A stretch of DNA of 64,000 nt from an uncultured Bacteroidales bacterium (GCA_902489445.1 CABTZX010000003.1:1-64000); one strand, 5' to 3'; positions 27,835 to 37,775 are shown, numbered from the stretch's first letter. Notes: generated by a model not told the origin, from the letters alone. Made by a program: numbers and translations.

Positions 27835-28950
27835 TTAGGCCTGCTTCCGCGTTTCCACTTTTTGCGTTGGAGGGATGCTGCTGTTTCGTTTACGGCAAGC
27901 ATCCACCACCGCGTGCGCAAAGTTATTAAAATAAAGGGAGAGCATGCCCTCAGTCCGCGCGGCTATGGGGAGCCCGTCGTCGCCCGATGAGCAGATACTT
28001 TCCACAATAGGGAGCTGCGCCAACAGGGGTAATCCCAATTGATCGGCGAGCCGAGCCCCTCCGCCTTTTCCAAAGATATAATAGCGATTTTGCGGTAGTT
28101 CGGCAGGCGTGAACCAAGCCATATTTTCCACAATTCCCAGGATGGGAACGGCAATTTTCTCGTTGGTAAAGAGGTCAATTCCCTTACGTGCGTCGGCAAG
28201 AGCTACCTCCTGCGGCGTGGTAACCATTACAATTCCGGTGAGCGCAATGGTTTGAACGGCGGTAAGATGTATATCACCCGTGCCGGGAGGCATATCGATA
28301 AGCAGAAAATCCAGCTCGCCCCAGTTGGCTTGTGTAATGAGTTGCGAAATAGCGTTGGATGCCATTGAGCCGCGCCAGATAAGAGCTTTGTCGGGATCCG
28401 TAAAGAAACCGAGCGAAAGGAGCTTAATTCCGTTAAATACCTCTATCGGCACGATCAGCTCGCGCCCCTCTATTTCCTCGGCAACAGGGCGTGCATCCTC
28501 GCATCCAAACATCTTTGGCATCGAGGGCCCATATACATCCGCATCCAAAACGCCCACCTTGTATCCCAGCAGGGATAAGGCTACGGCGAGGTTTGCGGTT
28601 ACGGTGCTTTTGCCCACACCGCCTTTTCCGGAGAAAACAGCAATAGTATTTTTCACGCCTTGCAGAGGTTTTTCCGCTTCGGGTGCCGGTTTTTCCTCGG
28701 GAAATAGGGCGGTTACGTTGCCTTTTACGTCAATTTCCGGCGAAACGTAGGTCAGAACCGCCTGTTCAGCCGCTTTGAGTACCGATTTATGAAAGGGATC
28801 GTTGTGCTTTGCAAAGCGTAGAGCGAACGAAACCTTATTACCCTCTATGCGAAGCGCTTCCACCATTCCGAGCGATACGATATCGGTTCCTGAACCGGGA
28901 TAGCGTACTTTTCTGAGCGCATCAATAATGAGTTGCGGATATAGATTCAT
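27835..28950 (-). CDS. mrp: Mrp/NBP35-family iron-sulfur carrier ATPase
   Basis: P-loop ATPase of 371 aa thought to carry Fe-S clusters to apoproteins. Residues 1-85 are a MIP18-like (DUF59) domain; the ATPase follows with GKGGVGKSTVTANLA, DADVYGPSMP and DMPPGTGD. The CxxC found in most Mrp proteins after the VENM motif is absent here (the segment reads MAWFTPAELP), so cluster binding may differ. It overlaps trmB by 4 bp (ATGA), so translation is probably coupled. Confidence 0.93.
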   Translation of the reverse strand: MNLYPQLIIDALRKVRYPGSGTDIVSLGMVEALRIEGNKVSFALRFAKHNDPFHKSVLKAAEQAVLTYVSPEIDVKGNVTALFPEEKPAPEAEKPLQGVKNTIAVFSGKGGVGKSTVTANLAVALSLLGYKVGVLDADVYGPSMPKMFGCEDARPVAEEIEGRELIVPIEVFNGIKLLSLGFFTDPDKALIWRGSMASNAISQLITQANWGELDFLLIDMPPGTGDIHLTAVQTIALTGIVMVTTPQEVALADARKGIDLFTNEKIAVPILGIVENMAWFTPAELPQNRYYIFGKGGGARLADQLGLPLLAQLPIVESICSSGDDGLPIAARTEGMLSLYFNNFAHAVVDACRKRNSSIPPTQKVETRKQA

Positions 28951-29720
28951 AAGGAAGTTGGATTTGATTTCGTGGGATGCATAAAGCGCGTGATGCTTTT
29001 GTATTCATCGTGAGGCGGTTCGTGTTCCGGCTCTATAAGCGTATCGGGCGCATCCTTAAGCGAAAAAGCTATATACTTAATGGTTTTACCGCGAGCGAGC
29101 CACTGGCTTTCGTAGCGCGTAGCGGCATAAGGCACTTGGTTGCGGAGTGGTTCCTCGGGCGCGTAGAGGTCGTTTGTAGCCGCAATGGGCTTGATTTGGT
29201 TCGCCTCCAGCAGTAGCACGGTATATTCGTATAGGAACGAGCTATCCGTTTTGAGGAAGATAACGCCATCGGGAGCCAAAATTTTGCGGTATTTCTCAAG
29301 GAAAAGGCTACCCACGAGACGGCTCTTGGCTTTCTTCATCATTGGATCGGGAAAGGTGATCCATATAGCGGAAACCTCGCCCGGAGCAAAGAAATCGGCG
29401 ATAAAGGATATATCGGTGCGGAGAAAAGCCACATTGGCGAGCGCATCCTCCTCTACCCTTTTGGCACCCGACCATATCCGCGCGCCTTTTCGGTCCACAC
29501 CGATGTAGTTGCCTTGAGGGAACTCCTTAGCGAGCGACACCGTGTACTCGCCACCGCCGCAGCCCAATTCCAGCGTTATGGGATAGCTGTTGTCAAAGAA
29601 ATGGCTCCGCCACTTACCGGCATAGGGAAAGCCCTCTTCCAACAGACGTTGCCGCGGATACTGCAATACGAAGGGAAGCGTATCGATATAGGCAAACTTG
29701 GCTAACTTTCCTTTACCCAT
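28947..29720 (-). CDS. trmB: tRNA (guanine-N7-)-methyltransferase TrmB
   Basis: Methylates G46 of tRNAs using S-adenosylmethionine. It is 257 aa, with the SAM-binding LELGCGGGEYTVSLA, YIGVDRKGARIW, and the family motif ITFPDPMMKKAKSRLV. The C-terminal 45 residues form a charged extension (PEHEPPHDEYKS) beyond the usual end. It is the first gene of the trmB-mrp pair. Confidence 0.95.
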   Translation of the reverse strand: MGKGKLAKFAYIDTLPFVLQYPRQRLLEEGFPYAGKWRSHFFDNSYPITLELGCGGGEYTVSLAKEFPQGNYIGVDRKGARIWSGAKRVEEDALANVAFLRTDISFIADFFAPGEVSAIWITFPDPMMKKAKSRLVGSLFLEKYRKILAPDGVIFLKTDSSFLYEYTVLLLEANQIKPIAATNDLYAPEEPLRNQVPYAATRYESQWLARGKTIKYIAFSLKDAPDTLIEPEHEPPHDEYKSITRFMHPTKSNPTSL

Positions 29721-29774
29721 AGATCTTTTGTTTGCGTATAAAGGGGATGAAACAGAGCATCGGCCTGCGCTTTG

Positions 29775-29858
29775 GAAAGGTATATAAGTTTCGTTCCATA
29801 GGTATATACGTTTGCGCCGAAAGGTATATACCTTTCAGATGAAAGATCTATACCTTTT
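29775..29858. repeat. Class A palindrome array A5 (4 units, 22-bp pitch)
   Basis: Cores at 29779, 29801, 29823 and 29845 (the last degenerate, GATCTATACC). It lies between trmB and the acidic-protein gene, both on the minus strand. Confidence 0.92.
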
Positions 29859-29896
29859 ATACGACGGCTCCGGATAGGTATAAAGAGCGGTTTGGC

Positions 29897-30220
29897 TCAA
29901 TCCTCGTCCGCGAGGCTGTCTTCGTAGTCCAGTTCTGCTTCCACAAGCGTTTCAAGGAGGTCATCGTCCAAAGGTTCCATATCGTCCTTTGCCATTATCT
30001 CCTTGATGTAGCGGCAGATGTCGTCAACGTCGAGAAGGACTTCCGTATCCTCGTCTTCGTTGGTGTAGCCATGATCTTCGTAATACTCGTACACAAGGTC
30101 GATAACGTTGTAGAGATCATCGTCGTCCAAAGCTTTGTTTTGCTCCGGAGAGAGCGTTTTGCGGATGAATGCGATGGCATCTTCATCGTCGTACAGATCG
30201 TATAAATCGGGATTACTCAT
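29897..30220 (-). CDS. Very acidic small protein, function unknown
   Basis: This 107-aa product has 39 Asp/Glu and about six Lys/Arg residues, with no signal peptide, membrane segment or Cys pair. The acidic residues alternate with Leu/Ile/Tyr in a way that suggests helices rather than disorder (DLYNVIDLVYEYYEDHGY). I do not recognise the family. It follows meaB by 23 bp and may be co-transcribed with it. A full-length frame with biased composition and operon position support a real gene. Confidence 0.75.
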   Translation of the reverse strand: MSNPDLYDLYDDEDAIAFIRKTLSPEQNKALDDDDLYNVIDLVYEYYEDHGYTNEDEDTEVLLDVDDICRYIKEIMAKDDMEPLDDDLLETLVEAELDYEDSLADED

Positions 30221-30243
30221 ATAAAAAAACGTTGATTGATAAG

Positions 30244-31389
30244 TTATAACGACTTTTCAGCGCCCTCGCCGTTGCGGAGCGCTGCGTAGTAAGCGGTCAG
30301 AAGCCTTTGTGCGCCCATGAAGGGGGTAATATGGTCTTGCAGAATATCCTGCTCGGTTTGCGCCTGAAGAGCCTTTACGGCGGCGGCATCGTAGAAGGAA
30401 TTTTTGAGCGTTTCGTTCACCGTTTCGTACATCCACCACTTAGCTTGGCGCTGGCGTTTCAGGTCAAAATAACCGGTATCGACGGTAAACTGCCTGTAAC
30501 GGTCGATCATATCGAAAATATCCTTGATACCGATTGCGTAGTAACCGGAATAGGTCAGCACTTTAGGCTCCCATCCCGACTCGGTAGCGGGGAATAGCTG
30601 TAGCGCATTGCGATAGTGCGATGCGGCGAGCTTTGCCTTATCAACATTATCACCATCCGCTTTGTTAATCACAATTCCATCCGCCATTTCCATTATTCCG
30701 CGCTTAATTCCCTGCAATTCGTCGCCGGTGCCTGCCAATTGAATTAGAAGGAAGAAATCAACCATAGAGTGCACGGCGGTCTCACTCTGCCCAACACCTA
30801 CGGTTTCCACGAATATGGTATCGAAGCCGGCTGCCTCACAAAGGATAATGGTTTCCCGTGTTTTACGTGCCACGCCACCTAAGGAATCGCCGGCCGGCGA
30901 GGGACGAATGAAGGCATTCTTCTCACGCGAAAGCGCTTCCATACGGGTTTTATCGCCCAAAATGCTCCCTTTGCTCACTTCACTGGTGGGGTCAATCGCC
31001 AGCACCGCCAGCTTGCGTCCCTGCTTAATGAGATGCATACCGAACGCATCTATGCTGGTACTTTTACCGGAACCGGGCACGCCCGTGATGCCGATACGCA
31101 TCGAATTACCGCTGTAGGGCAGACATTTTTCGATAATCTCCTGTGCCATATGCCTATCGGCAGGCAACGTGCTTTCGATTAGGGTTACCGCACGGCTGAG
31201 CAAAGGCACATTCCCTTTGAGTATTCCCTGCACATATTCATCCACGGAATAACGCTTGCGCTGCCGCGGTTTAAAGTAGGGATTGACGATTGGCGGGGCG
31301 TTAACGCCTCGATTCACCTTAAGTCCGCGGTAAGCGGGGTCATCTTCGGGATGATGAATAGCTTCATCTTGGCTGTCAGTGTGCTTCAT
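30244..31389 (-). CDS. meaB: Methylmalonyl-CoA mutase-associated GTPase MeaB
   Basis: G3E-family GTPase of 381 aa that guards and reloads adenosylcobalamin in methylmalonyl-CoA mutase. Seen: Walker A GITGVPGSGKST, LAIDPTSEVSKGSILGDKTRM, VETVGVGQSE (switch region) and the base-recognition NKADGDN. An N-terminal extension of about 50 residues precedes the core. The mutase genes are not in the window. It lies 18 bp after the long DUF1573 gene. Confidence 0.92.
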   Translation of the reverse strand: MKHTDSQDEAIHHPEDDPAYRGLKVNRGVNAPPIVNPYFKPRQRKRYSVDEYVQGILKGNVPLLSRAVTLIESTLPADRHMAQEIIEKCLPYSGNSMRIGITGVPGSGKSTSIDAFGMHLIKQGRKLAVLAIDPTSEVSKGSILGDKTRMEALSREKNAFIRPSPAGDSLGGVARKTRETIILCEAAGFDTIFVETVGVGQSETAVHSMVDFFLLIQLAGTGDELQGIKRGIMEMADGIVINKADGDNVDKAKLAASHYRNALQLFPATESGWEPKVLTYSGYYAIGIKDIFDMIDRYRQFTVDTGYFDLKRQRQAKWWMYETVNETLKNSFYDAAAVKALQAQTEQDILQDHITPFMGAQRLLTAYYAALRNGEGAEKSL

Positions 31390-31407
31390 AGGACGAAATA
31401 GGGTTAG

Positions 31408-32487
31408 TTACTCGATGCGTGCCATAATACGGATTTTGCGAAGCGGTCCGGTGGGATCGTTGCACAAAAGCGACAGATTGTCCACAAGGTTCCTGCTTTC
31501 CGATGCCGCCACAGCTTTGGTATCGATCGAATAGACGATACGTGTTTGCTCACCGGGAGCGAGCCGCCGCTTCGTAATCTTAGCTTTAACCGCCTTTGAA
31601 CGCGGATAAACGCCGTAAAGTTCCAATGGTTTTGCCCCCACATTTTGGAGCGCTACGGTGCCCTCGTACGGTTTATCGGCAGAAACGATGCCTAAATCGT
31701 AATAGGTACGCAGTTCCAACCGCGGAGCAAATTCATCCTTTCGGTTTATTTGGGGTATAGCCGGCAGCGAAACAGACACTTCGCCCTGCGCCACCCGTGT
31801 ACCGTTTTGCCACAAATCCACCCTAATGGGTTTTTGAATCATACCGGGTTTGGTGCGGGGGGTACATGCGGCGGTGAGCACAACTTCCGCCGGTTCGTGT
31901 GGTTTGAGTGTCACTTCGGGCTGCGAGAGGGTAATTTCCTTCGCTTTTGGGGTAAAAGTTACGCGGAGGGGCTGCTCGCTGTTATTGGATATCATTAGTC
32001 GGAGCATTTGGTTACGTGTATTCGTAATCACGCCAAACTCTAACTTTGAAGCGCTTAGTTGTAATGCACCCACGCTGTAACCGAATCCGTTGTCCTCATC
32101 CTGCCCCAAAGGCACCACGGTACCCTTAATCTGTAGCACAAAGGGCTCCTCGCCGGAATTGGAGAAAACGCGAATCTTTTTGACAAATCCGCCGGGGCGG
32201 CGCTCCGGATCGAAGCTAACCGATATTTGACCGGATTGCCCCGGTTCGACGGGAGCAAGCGAGTAGCCCGGCGTTGTACAGCCGCAATCCACGCGTACCG
32301 CCGTGATAACCAGTGGCTTATCGCCCGTATTGGTAAAAGGAAAGACGCAACTCACGCTGCCTTTTTCCTCCGCTACCAAGCCAAAGTTATGGACACTTTG
32401 CGCAAAGGAGATGGTTTGCCCCCAAAGCGAGATGCCGGAAATCAGTACCGCCATCCCACAAAGAATGAATTTCAACAGCTTGGTCAT
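31408..32487 (-). CDS. DUF1573 repeat protein, exported
   Basis: The product is 359 aa with a signal peptide (ILCGMAVLISGISLWG). The first DUF1573 unit lies at about 25-130, with the typical FTNTGDKPLVIT and DCGCTTP, and is followed by two more Ig-like segments (about 145-245 and 250-359). It resembles the HYDIN/ASPM-like beta-sandwich class and is probably periplasmic or surface-associated. Function unknown. It is 38 bp downstream of a one-domain paralogue. Confidence 0.82.
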   Translation of the reverse strand: MTKLLKFILCGMAVLISGISLWGQTISFAQSVHNFGLVAEEKGSVSCVFPFTNTGDKPLVITAVRVDCGCTTPGYSLAPVEPGQSGQISVSFDPERRPGGFVKKIRVFSNSGEEPFVLQIKGTVVPLGQDEDNGFGYSVGALQLSASKLEFGVITNTRNQMLRLMISNNSEQPLRVTFTPKAKEITLSQPEVTLKPHEPAEVVLTAACTPRTKPGMIQKPIRVDLWQNGTRVAQGEVSVSLPAIPQINRKDEFAPRLELRTYYDLGIVSADKPYEGTVALQNVGAKPLELYGVYPRSKAVKAKITKRRLAPGEQTRIVYSIDTKAVAASESRNLVDNLSLLCNDPTGPLRKIRIMARIE

Positions 32488-32525
32488 ACCCGGTTTGCGT
32501 GCTACGCCCCGCCCGAAGGGGGCTA

Positions 32526-32921
32526 TTATTCTACTACGCCCTTAATACGGAGGATAAAAGCGCCCTCTTTCCCATTGCTGTACACAGCAACCGTTTTTAC
32601 AAACTGACCGGGGCGACCGGCAGGATTGTAGGTGACTTCGATTTTGGTACTTTTACCCGGAGCAATCGGTTCGGTGCTGAATTTGGGTTTAGTACATCCG
32701 CACGATGCCGAAGCACGTGTAATCACCAAAGGCGCGTTGCCTACATTCTTTAGGGTAAAGGCATGGGTTACAGGGCCGTCTGCCTCCTTTATCGTTCCAA
32801 AATCGAACTGTTCTTCTGGAGCACTGATAGCGGCTCCTTTGGTTTGTTTCTGCACTTCCTGAGCGTTCAATGCTACTACGGAGAGCAACAAAACCGAAAA
32901 CATCAGAACTAACTTCTTCAT
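32526..32921 (-). CDS. DUF1573 single-domain exported protein
   Basis: The product is 131 aa with a signal peptide ending around NAQE. A single DUF1573 domain carries FTLKNVGNAPLVIT and SCGCTKP. It is paralogous to the next gene: the same Asn-Gly and CGCT motifs occur in the same order. A good promoter lies 80 bp upstream, so this is probably the first gene of the DUF1573-DUF1573-meaB-acidic protein run. Confidence 0.85.
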   Translation of the reverse strand: MKKLVLMFSVLLLSVVALNAQEVQKQTKGAAISAPEEQFDFGTIKEADGPVTHAFTLKNVGNAPLVITRASASCGCTKPKFSTEPIAPGKSTKIEVTYNPAGRPGQFVKTVAVYSNGKEGAFILRIKGVVE

Positions 32922-33000
32922 AATTTCAATCTTCCTTTATTCTTCCTTTTTCATTAGCGCAGCGCCTTTGCCGCAAAGGGCATACAGCGCGCTTACGGTG

Positions 33001-33029
33001 CAAATATACTACATATCCGCGGAACGCAA
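33001..33029 (-). promoter_or_regulatory. Bacteroidetes-type promoter for the DUF1573/meaB run
   Basis: On the minus strand, TTG (33029-33027), 18 bp, then TATATTTG (33008-33001). Transcription would start near 32994, giving a leader of about 70 nt. Confidence 0.65.
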
Positions 33030-33064
33030 CTTTTCCGCTCCGAACAGGTATCCCCTCTCGCGAA

Positions 33065-33148
33065 AAAAGTTATATACCTATCAAATGAAAGTTATATACC
33101 CCTGCCACGGAACTTATATACATTTTGATCGAAAGTTATATACCTTTC
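33065..33148. repeat. Class A palindrome array A6 (4 units, 22-bp pitch)
   Basis: Cores at 33069, 33091, 33113 and 33135, mostly GTTATATACC. The outer G changed to T in three units, while the TATATA centre is kept in all four. It lies between divergent genes, beside the two facing promoters. Confidence 0.92.
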
Positions 33149-33171
33149 GGAACGGGGTGTGAGCGGCTCTG

Positions 33172-33202
33172 TTGGAAACATCGCAAAAAATCGGTTACTT
33201 TG
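33172..33202 (+). promoter_or_regulatory. Putative promoter of pyrH-frr
   Basis: TTG at 33172-33174, a 20-bp spacer, and TTACTTTG at 33195-33202 (one mismatch to TAnnTTTG). It would give a leader of about 60 nt. Confidence 0.4.
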
Positions 33203-33270
33203 TGGGAGGTATGGGCATAAGGCGGTGCTTTTTGCTCGCAAAGCGTAAAGTAAACAGAAAAAGAAGAGAG

Positions 33271-33978
33271 ATGGCGAACAGAATATTGCTCAAGTTGAGC
33301 GGCGAATCGTTGGCAGGAGCACAAAAAGAGGGATTGGATAAGGCGCGCTTGGATAGCTATGCGCAAGCCATAAAGGATTCCGTTTCCTTGGGAAACCAAA
33401 TAGCCATCGTGATTGGCGGAGGCAACATATTCCGCGGAATGGCGGGTGCGGCAGCCGGATTCGACCGTGTAACCGGCGACAGTATGGGCATGCTCGCCAC
33501 CGTAATTAACTCGTTGGCGCTCACCTCCTCTTTGGAAGCCGCCGGACAGCCGGCAGTGCTCTTTACCGCGCATCCTATGTCGCCCATCGGCACGCACTAT
33601 TCGGCGGGAGCCGCCAAAGCGGCACTGGCTGAAGGGAAAGTGGCTCTGATAGCGGGCGGTACGGGCAATCCCTTCTTCACCACCGATACCGCTTCGGTAC
33701 TCCGTGCCGTGGAAATAGGGGCGGACCTTATGCTTAAAGGTACACGCGTGGACGGAATTTACACGGCAGATCCCGAGAAAGATCCCTTTGCTACACGATT
33801 TGAACGTATTTCCTACGATGAAGTCTATAGCCGGGGATTAAAAATTATGGACCTAACCGCTATGACTCTTGCGCGCGACAACGGGTTGCGCATCCGAGTA
33901 TTCAATATGGACAAAGAAGGCAATTTGCTCCGCTTGATGAAGGGCGAACCGCTCGGTACTTTGGTTGAAAACAAATAA
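33271..33978 (+). CDS. pyrH: UMP kinase PyrH
   Basis: Phosphorylates UMP to UDP. It is 235 aa from the ATG at 33271, which sits after AGAAGAGAG; a longer frame from 33172 would add residues not found in the family. Seen: [39 protein letters not shown], and [16 protein letters not shown]. frr follows after 16 bp, the common pyrH-frr pairing. Confidence 0.96.
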   Translation: MANRILLKLSGESLAGAQKEGLDKARLDSYAQAIKDSVSLGNQIAIVIGGGNIFRGMAGAAAGFDRVTGDSMGMLATVINSLALTSSLEAAGQPAVLFTAHPMSPIGTHYSAGAAKAALAEGKVALIAGGTGNPFFTTDTASVLRAVEIGADLMLKGTRVDGIYTADPEKDPFATRFERISYDEVYSRGLKIMDLTAMTLARDNGLRIRVFNMDKEGNLLRLMKGEPLGTLVENK

Positions 33979-33994
33979 CAAACGAAAATACACT

Positions 33995-34558
33995 ATGCAA
34001 CAGATTGACGAATATGTAGCCACAGCCGAATCGGCTATGAAAAAAGGTACGGAGTATCTTGAAGAAAAGCTCGCCCGCATCCGTGCCGGCAAAGCTAATC
34101 CGAAACTTTTGGACGACATTAGGGTGGAATACTACGGTTCACCTACTCCGCTTAGCCAAGTGGCATCCATTACCATCCCGGATGCACGTAGCATTGTGAT
34201 CACTCCGTGGGAGAAAAAGATCATTAAGGATATCGAAAAGGCAATAATCGACTCCAATTTGGGCATTATGCCGGAGAATAACGGCGAAATTGTACGCATC
34301 GGTATTCCGCCCCTAACGGAGGAACGGCGTAAACAGCTGGTTAAGCAGGTGAAAGGCGAAGTGGAAGAAACCAAAATCAGTATCCGTAATGCGCGCCGCG
34401 ATGCCATCGATAAAATCCGCAAAAGCGTGAAAAACGACGCGCTTCCCGAGGATGTGGGCAAAGATGCCGAAGATAGAATGCAACGGCTTCACGATAAGTA
34501 TATTGAGGAAGCAGACAATATCTACGCGGCAAAAGAAAAGGAAATCCTCACCGTATAG
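33995..34558 (+). CDS. frr: Ribosome recycling factor
   Basis: Splits post-termination ribosomes together with EF-G. It is 187 aa from the ATG at 33995. Motifs: [30 protein letters not shown], and [17 protein letters not shown]. The alternative start at 33965 lies inside pyrH and would add a Lys/Asn-rich tail of 10 residues. rsgA follows 47 bp later. Confidence 0.97.
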   Translation: MQQIDEYVATAESAMKKGTEYLEEKLARIRAGKANPKLLDDIRVEYYGSPTPLSQVASITIPDARSIVITPWEKKIIKDIEKAIIDSNLGIMPENNGEIVRIGIPPLTEERRKQLVKQVKGEVEETKISIRNARRDAIDKIRKSVKNDALPEDVGKDAEDRMQRLHDKYIEEADNIYAAKEKEILTV

Positions 34559-34605
34559 GTAGTTTTCCCTTGCAATGAGTAATCTGTTGCAAGCGGAATA
34601 GGCTT

Positions 34606-35550
34606 ATGCAAACCGCATTGGTGCTCCGTGTTGTGGGCAATGTGTGCCGTGTGGCGTATTCTTCCACGGGACAGGTTGCCGAAGCGCTCGTAAAGGGCAA
34701 TCTCAGGCTCAAGGGCGCCCGTTCTACTTCACCGGTGGCGGTGGGCGATATCGTAGAGGTGGAGGAGGCTGAAACCGGCTCTACGCCTATGATTGCCGGT
34801 ATCCGTCCGCGGCGGAACTACATTATTCGCAAAGCGACCAACCTATCCAAAGAATCGCATATTTTAGCGGCAAACGTGGATGGGGCGCTCTTAGTGGTTA
34901 CTATGGCTAAACCGCTCACCACAACCACCTTTATCGATCGATTTTTAGCTACCGCCGAAGCGTACAATGTACCGGTTACACTCCTATTCAACAAGGCAGA
35001 TTTGTGGCCGGAATTAGGATTGACTCAAATTGCCGAAGAAAATGAACATTTATACCGCTCCATTGGTTATAACGTATTGAGAACCTCATCGGTGAGCGGT
35101 GAGGGGAAGGAAGCGGTGCAAAAACTGATTGCGAGAAAAGTAATGTTAGTAGCGGGTCACTCCGGCGTAGGCAAAAGCTCTCTAATAAATATGTTACTTC
35201 CTGAGGCTCAGCTGCCTACCGGTGCCGTAAGCGAACATCACGGCACGGGAACGCATACCACTACTACCAGCGAAATGATTCCTTCACTCGATGGAGGCTA
35301 TCTGATTGATTCTCCGGGAATAAAGGGCTTCGGAACGCTCGAAATGGACGAACGCGACACGGCTCACTACTTTAGGGAATTTTTCGCTCTAAGCAGTCAG
35401 TGCCGATTTAGTAACTGCCGTCACCTAAACGAGCCTGGATGCGCCGTACGGGCCGCTTTGGCTGAGGGACGGGTGGCGGAGTCGCGCTACATCAGTTACC
35501 TGAGTATTCTCGGGGATAAGTATGCCGGCAAGTACCGTCCTCCGCAATAA
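34606..35550 (+). CDS. rsgA: Ribosome small subunit-dependent GTPase RsgA
   Basis: Circularly permuted GTPase acting in late 30S maturation, 314 aa. An OB-fold N-domain (about 1-70) precedes the permuted G motifs: NKAD (G4), then GHSGVGKSSLIN (G1), then DSPGIKGF (G3). The C-terminal zinc knuckle uses the Cys/His set in CRFSNCRHLNEPGCAV. It lies between frr and rnr on the same strand. Confidence 0.96.
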   Translation: MQTALVLRVVGNVCRVAYSSTGQVAEALVKGNLRLKGARSTSPVAVGDIVEVEEAETGSTPMIAGIRPRRNYIIRKATNLSKESHILAANVDGALLVVTMAKPLTTTTFIDRFLATAEAYNVPVTLLFNKADLWPELGLTQIAEENEHLYRSIGYNVLRTSSVSGEGKEAVQKLIARKVMLVAGHSGVGKSSLINMLLPEAQLPTGAVSEHHGTGTHTTTTSEMIPSLDGGYLIDSPGIKGFGTLEMDERDTAHYFREFFALSSQCRFSNCRHLNEPGCAVRAALAEGRVAESRYISYLSILGDKYAGKYRPPQ

Positions 35551-35573
35551 AGAACCAAAAACCACACTATAGA

Positions 35574-37775
35574 ATGAGGAAAAGAGAAACAAAAACAAGC
35601 CATACGGAAGCAAAAAGCAAACGAACTTCCGAGAAAAACGGCAAACAAAAACCGCGCTTTGACGAAAAAGCGGTTGCCCGTATACAGCACTTCTTCGAGA
35701 GTAATCCGGGCGGCAACTATAACTATCGGCAAGTATCTGCCGCCGTTGGTGCCGTAAACAAGGAACAACGCGAATTTGTTAAGGCAGTGCTGACGCGACT
35801 CTGTGAGGAAAAACAACTGAAATTTATAGGTCGTGGCAAATATCACTTTAATGGCGAGCTCGGACTGATCGAAGCTACTTTCGAACGGCACGGTAACGGA
35901 TACCACTCCGCTTCCACCGGAGATGCGGAAATAGCGGTCAGTGAGCGCAATAGGCACCACGCATTGGACGGCGATACCGTACAAATTCGCCTCTTTGCCC
36001 ATAAGAAAGGGAAGAAAAACGAGGGCGAAGTGGTCAAAGTGACTAAACGGCGCAAGGAAGACTTTGTAGGCACAATTGAACAAAAGGGGGACTTTGCGTT
36101 CTTAGTTACCAAAGATAAGTACCTCGATAGTGACATAATGCTGCCTAAAGGTAGCTTTGAGAAAGCAAAGGATGGCGAAAAGGCGGTGGTTCATATGGTC
36201 AAATGGGATGACAAGAGCAAGAATCCCGTGGGACGAGTTACCGACGTTTTGGGCAAAAGTGGCGAGGCGGATACCGAAATGCACGCTATTTTGGCCGAAT
36301 TCGATCTACCCTATCGCTATCCAAAGAACGTGGAAGCGGCTGCCAATGAGCTGGATGCTACCATTACTAAGGAAGATCTTGCCGTTCGGGAGGACTTTCG
36401 CTCGGTAACCACCTTTACCATCGATCCGGATGATGCAAAGGATTTCGACGATGCTCTCTCCATTCGCCGGCTCGGCACCGATAAATGGGAAATTGGTGTG
36501 CATATTGCCGACGTGAGCCATTACGTGCAACCGGGCTCCGTTATAGACAAAGAGGCGTACGACCGCGGTTGTAGCGTCTATTTGGTCGATAGAACCGTAC
36601 CCATGCTGCCGGAAAGGCTCTGCAACGACATCTGTTCTCTCAAACCGAACGAGGATAGGCTTTGCTTCTCCGTAATATTCACAATGGATAGCGCAAACGC
36701 GCAAATTGCCGACTTCCGTATACGTCACACCGTAATCAACAGCAACAGACGCTTCACTTATGACGAAGTTCAGACCATTTTGGACGAAGGAAACGGCGAA
36801 TATGCCGAAGAATTGCTCCTATTGGACAAGATGGCGCAAAAGCTACGTAAAGAGCGCTTCAAAAACGGCAGTATTAACTTCAGCTCTACCGAAACTAAAT
36901 TCGTATTAGACGAAAAGAGCAATCCCATCGGCGTACAAACCATAAAGAACGGTACTTCCCACGAACTAATCGAGGAGTTTATGCTTCTCGCTAATCGCAC
37001 GGTAGCCAAACGCATTACGCATCCCACACGTGGCCCGAAACCTAAAAACCAACGCGCCTTTATTTACCGTGTACATCCGCCAATTGACGAATATTCCTTC
37101 AAGCAGGCAGCGGAATACCTCGATGAAAGCAATCTGCTCTCTATGAAGCTCCGCAAAGAAGCCAAACCAACCGCACGCATCATTAATCGCGTTTTGGACC
37201 AAATTTCCGATACTCCCAGGGAACCGCTCGTGCAGATGGTACTGATCCGCACACTGATGACTGCCTACTATAGCTGCGACAATATAGGGCACTTCGGGCT
37301 GGGATTTGACTTCTACACGCACTTTACTTCACCCATACGCCGCTACCCCGACTTAGTAGTGCACCGCCTCATCGATCGTTATCTGTTCGATAAGGCTAAG
37401 AGCGTGAACTACAACGAGCTCAGCGAAGTGGCGAAACATGTATCTGAGTGCGAAGTAACCGCTACCAAAGCGGAACGCGCCTCTGTTAAGTATATGCAGG
37501 TTCGCTACTTAGATACAAAAATAGGCAAAGTATTCGATGGCATTATATCCGGTGTTACCGAATGGGGCCTATACGTTCAACTGACGCAAAGCGGCTGCGA
37601 CGGGCTTGTGCCCATACGTATGCTGGGAGACGACTTCTACGAAATGGACGAAGCCGGCTTCTCGCTCATCGGAAGACGCACCAAACGCGTCTATCGCTTG
37701 GGGGAAAGCATTCGCGTTCGCGTAGTTTCCTGCGATCCGGAACGCAGATTGATTGACTTTGAACCGGTAGAGTGA
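35574..37775 (+). CDS. rnr: Ribonuclease R
   Basis: Processive 3'-5' exoribonuclease that can degrade structured RNA, 733 aa. A Lys-rich N-terminus precedes cold-shock domains (about 70-230). The RNB catalytic domain holds DPDDAKDFDDALS with the metal-binding Asp cluster and YHFTSPIRRYPDL-like motifs (here THFTSPIRRYPDLVV). An S1 domain lies at about 650-730. It starts 23 bp after rsgA; rlmN starts 4 bp after its stop. Confidence 0.96.
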   Translation: MRKRETKTSHTEAKSKRTSEKNGKQKPRFDEKAVARIQHFFESNPGGNYNYRQVSAAVGAVNKEQREFVKAVLTRLCEEKQLKFIGRGKYHFNGELGLIEATFERHGNGYHSASTGDAEIAVSERNRHHALDGDTVQIRLFAHKKGKKNEGEVVKVTKRRKEDFVGTIEQKGDFAFLVTKDKYLDSDIMLPKGSFEKAKDGEKAVVHMVKWDDKSKNPVGRVTDVLGKSGEADTEMHAILAEFDLPYRYPKNVEAAANELDATITKEDLAVREDFRSVTTFTIDPDDAKDFDDALSIRRLGTDKWEIGVHIADVSHYVQPGSVIDKEAYDRGCSVYLVDRTVPMLPERLCNDICSLKPNEDRLCFSVIFTMDSANAQIADFRIRHTVINSNRRFTYDEVQTILDEGNGEYAEELLLLDKMAQKLRKERFKNGSINFSSTETKFVLDEKSNPIGVQTIKNGTSHELIEEFMLLANRTVAKRITHPTRGPKPKNQRAFIYRVHPPIDEYSFKQAAEYLDESNLLSMKLRKEAKPTARIINRVLDQISDTPREPLVQMVLIRTLMTAYYSCDNIGHFGLGFDFYTHFTSPIRRYPDLVVHRLIDRYLFDKAKSVNYNELSEVAKHVSECEVTATKAERASVKYMQVRYLDTKIGKVFDGIISGVTEWGLYVQLTQSGCDGLVPIRMLGDDFYEMDEAGFSLIGRRTKRVYRLGESIRVRVVSCDPERRLIDFEPVE

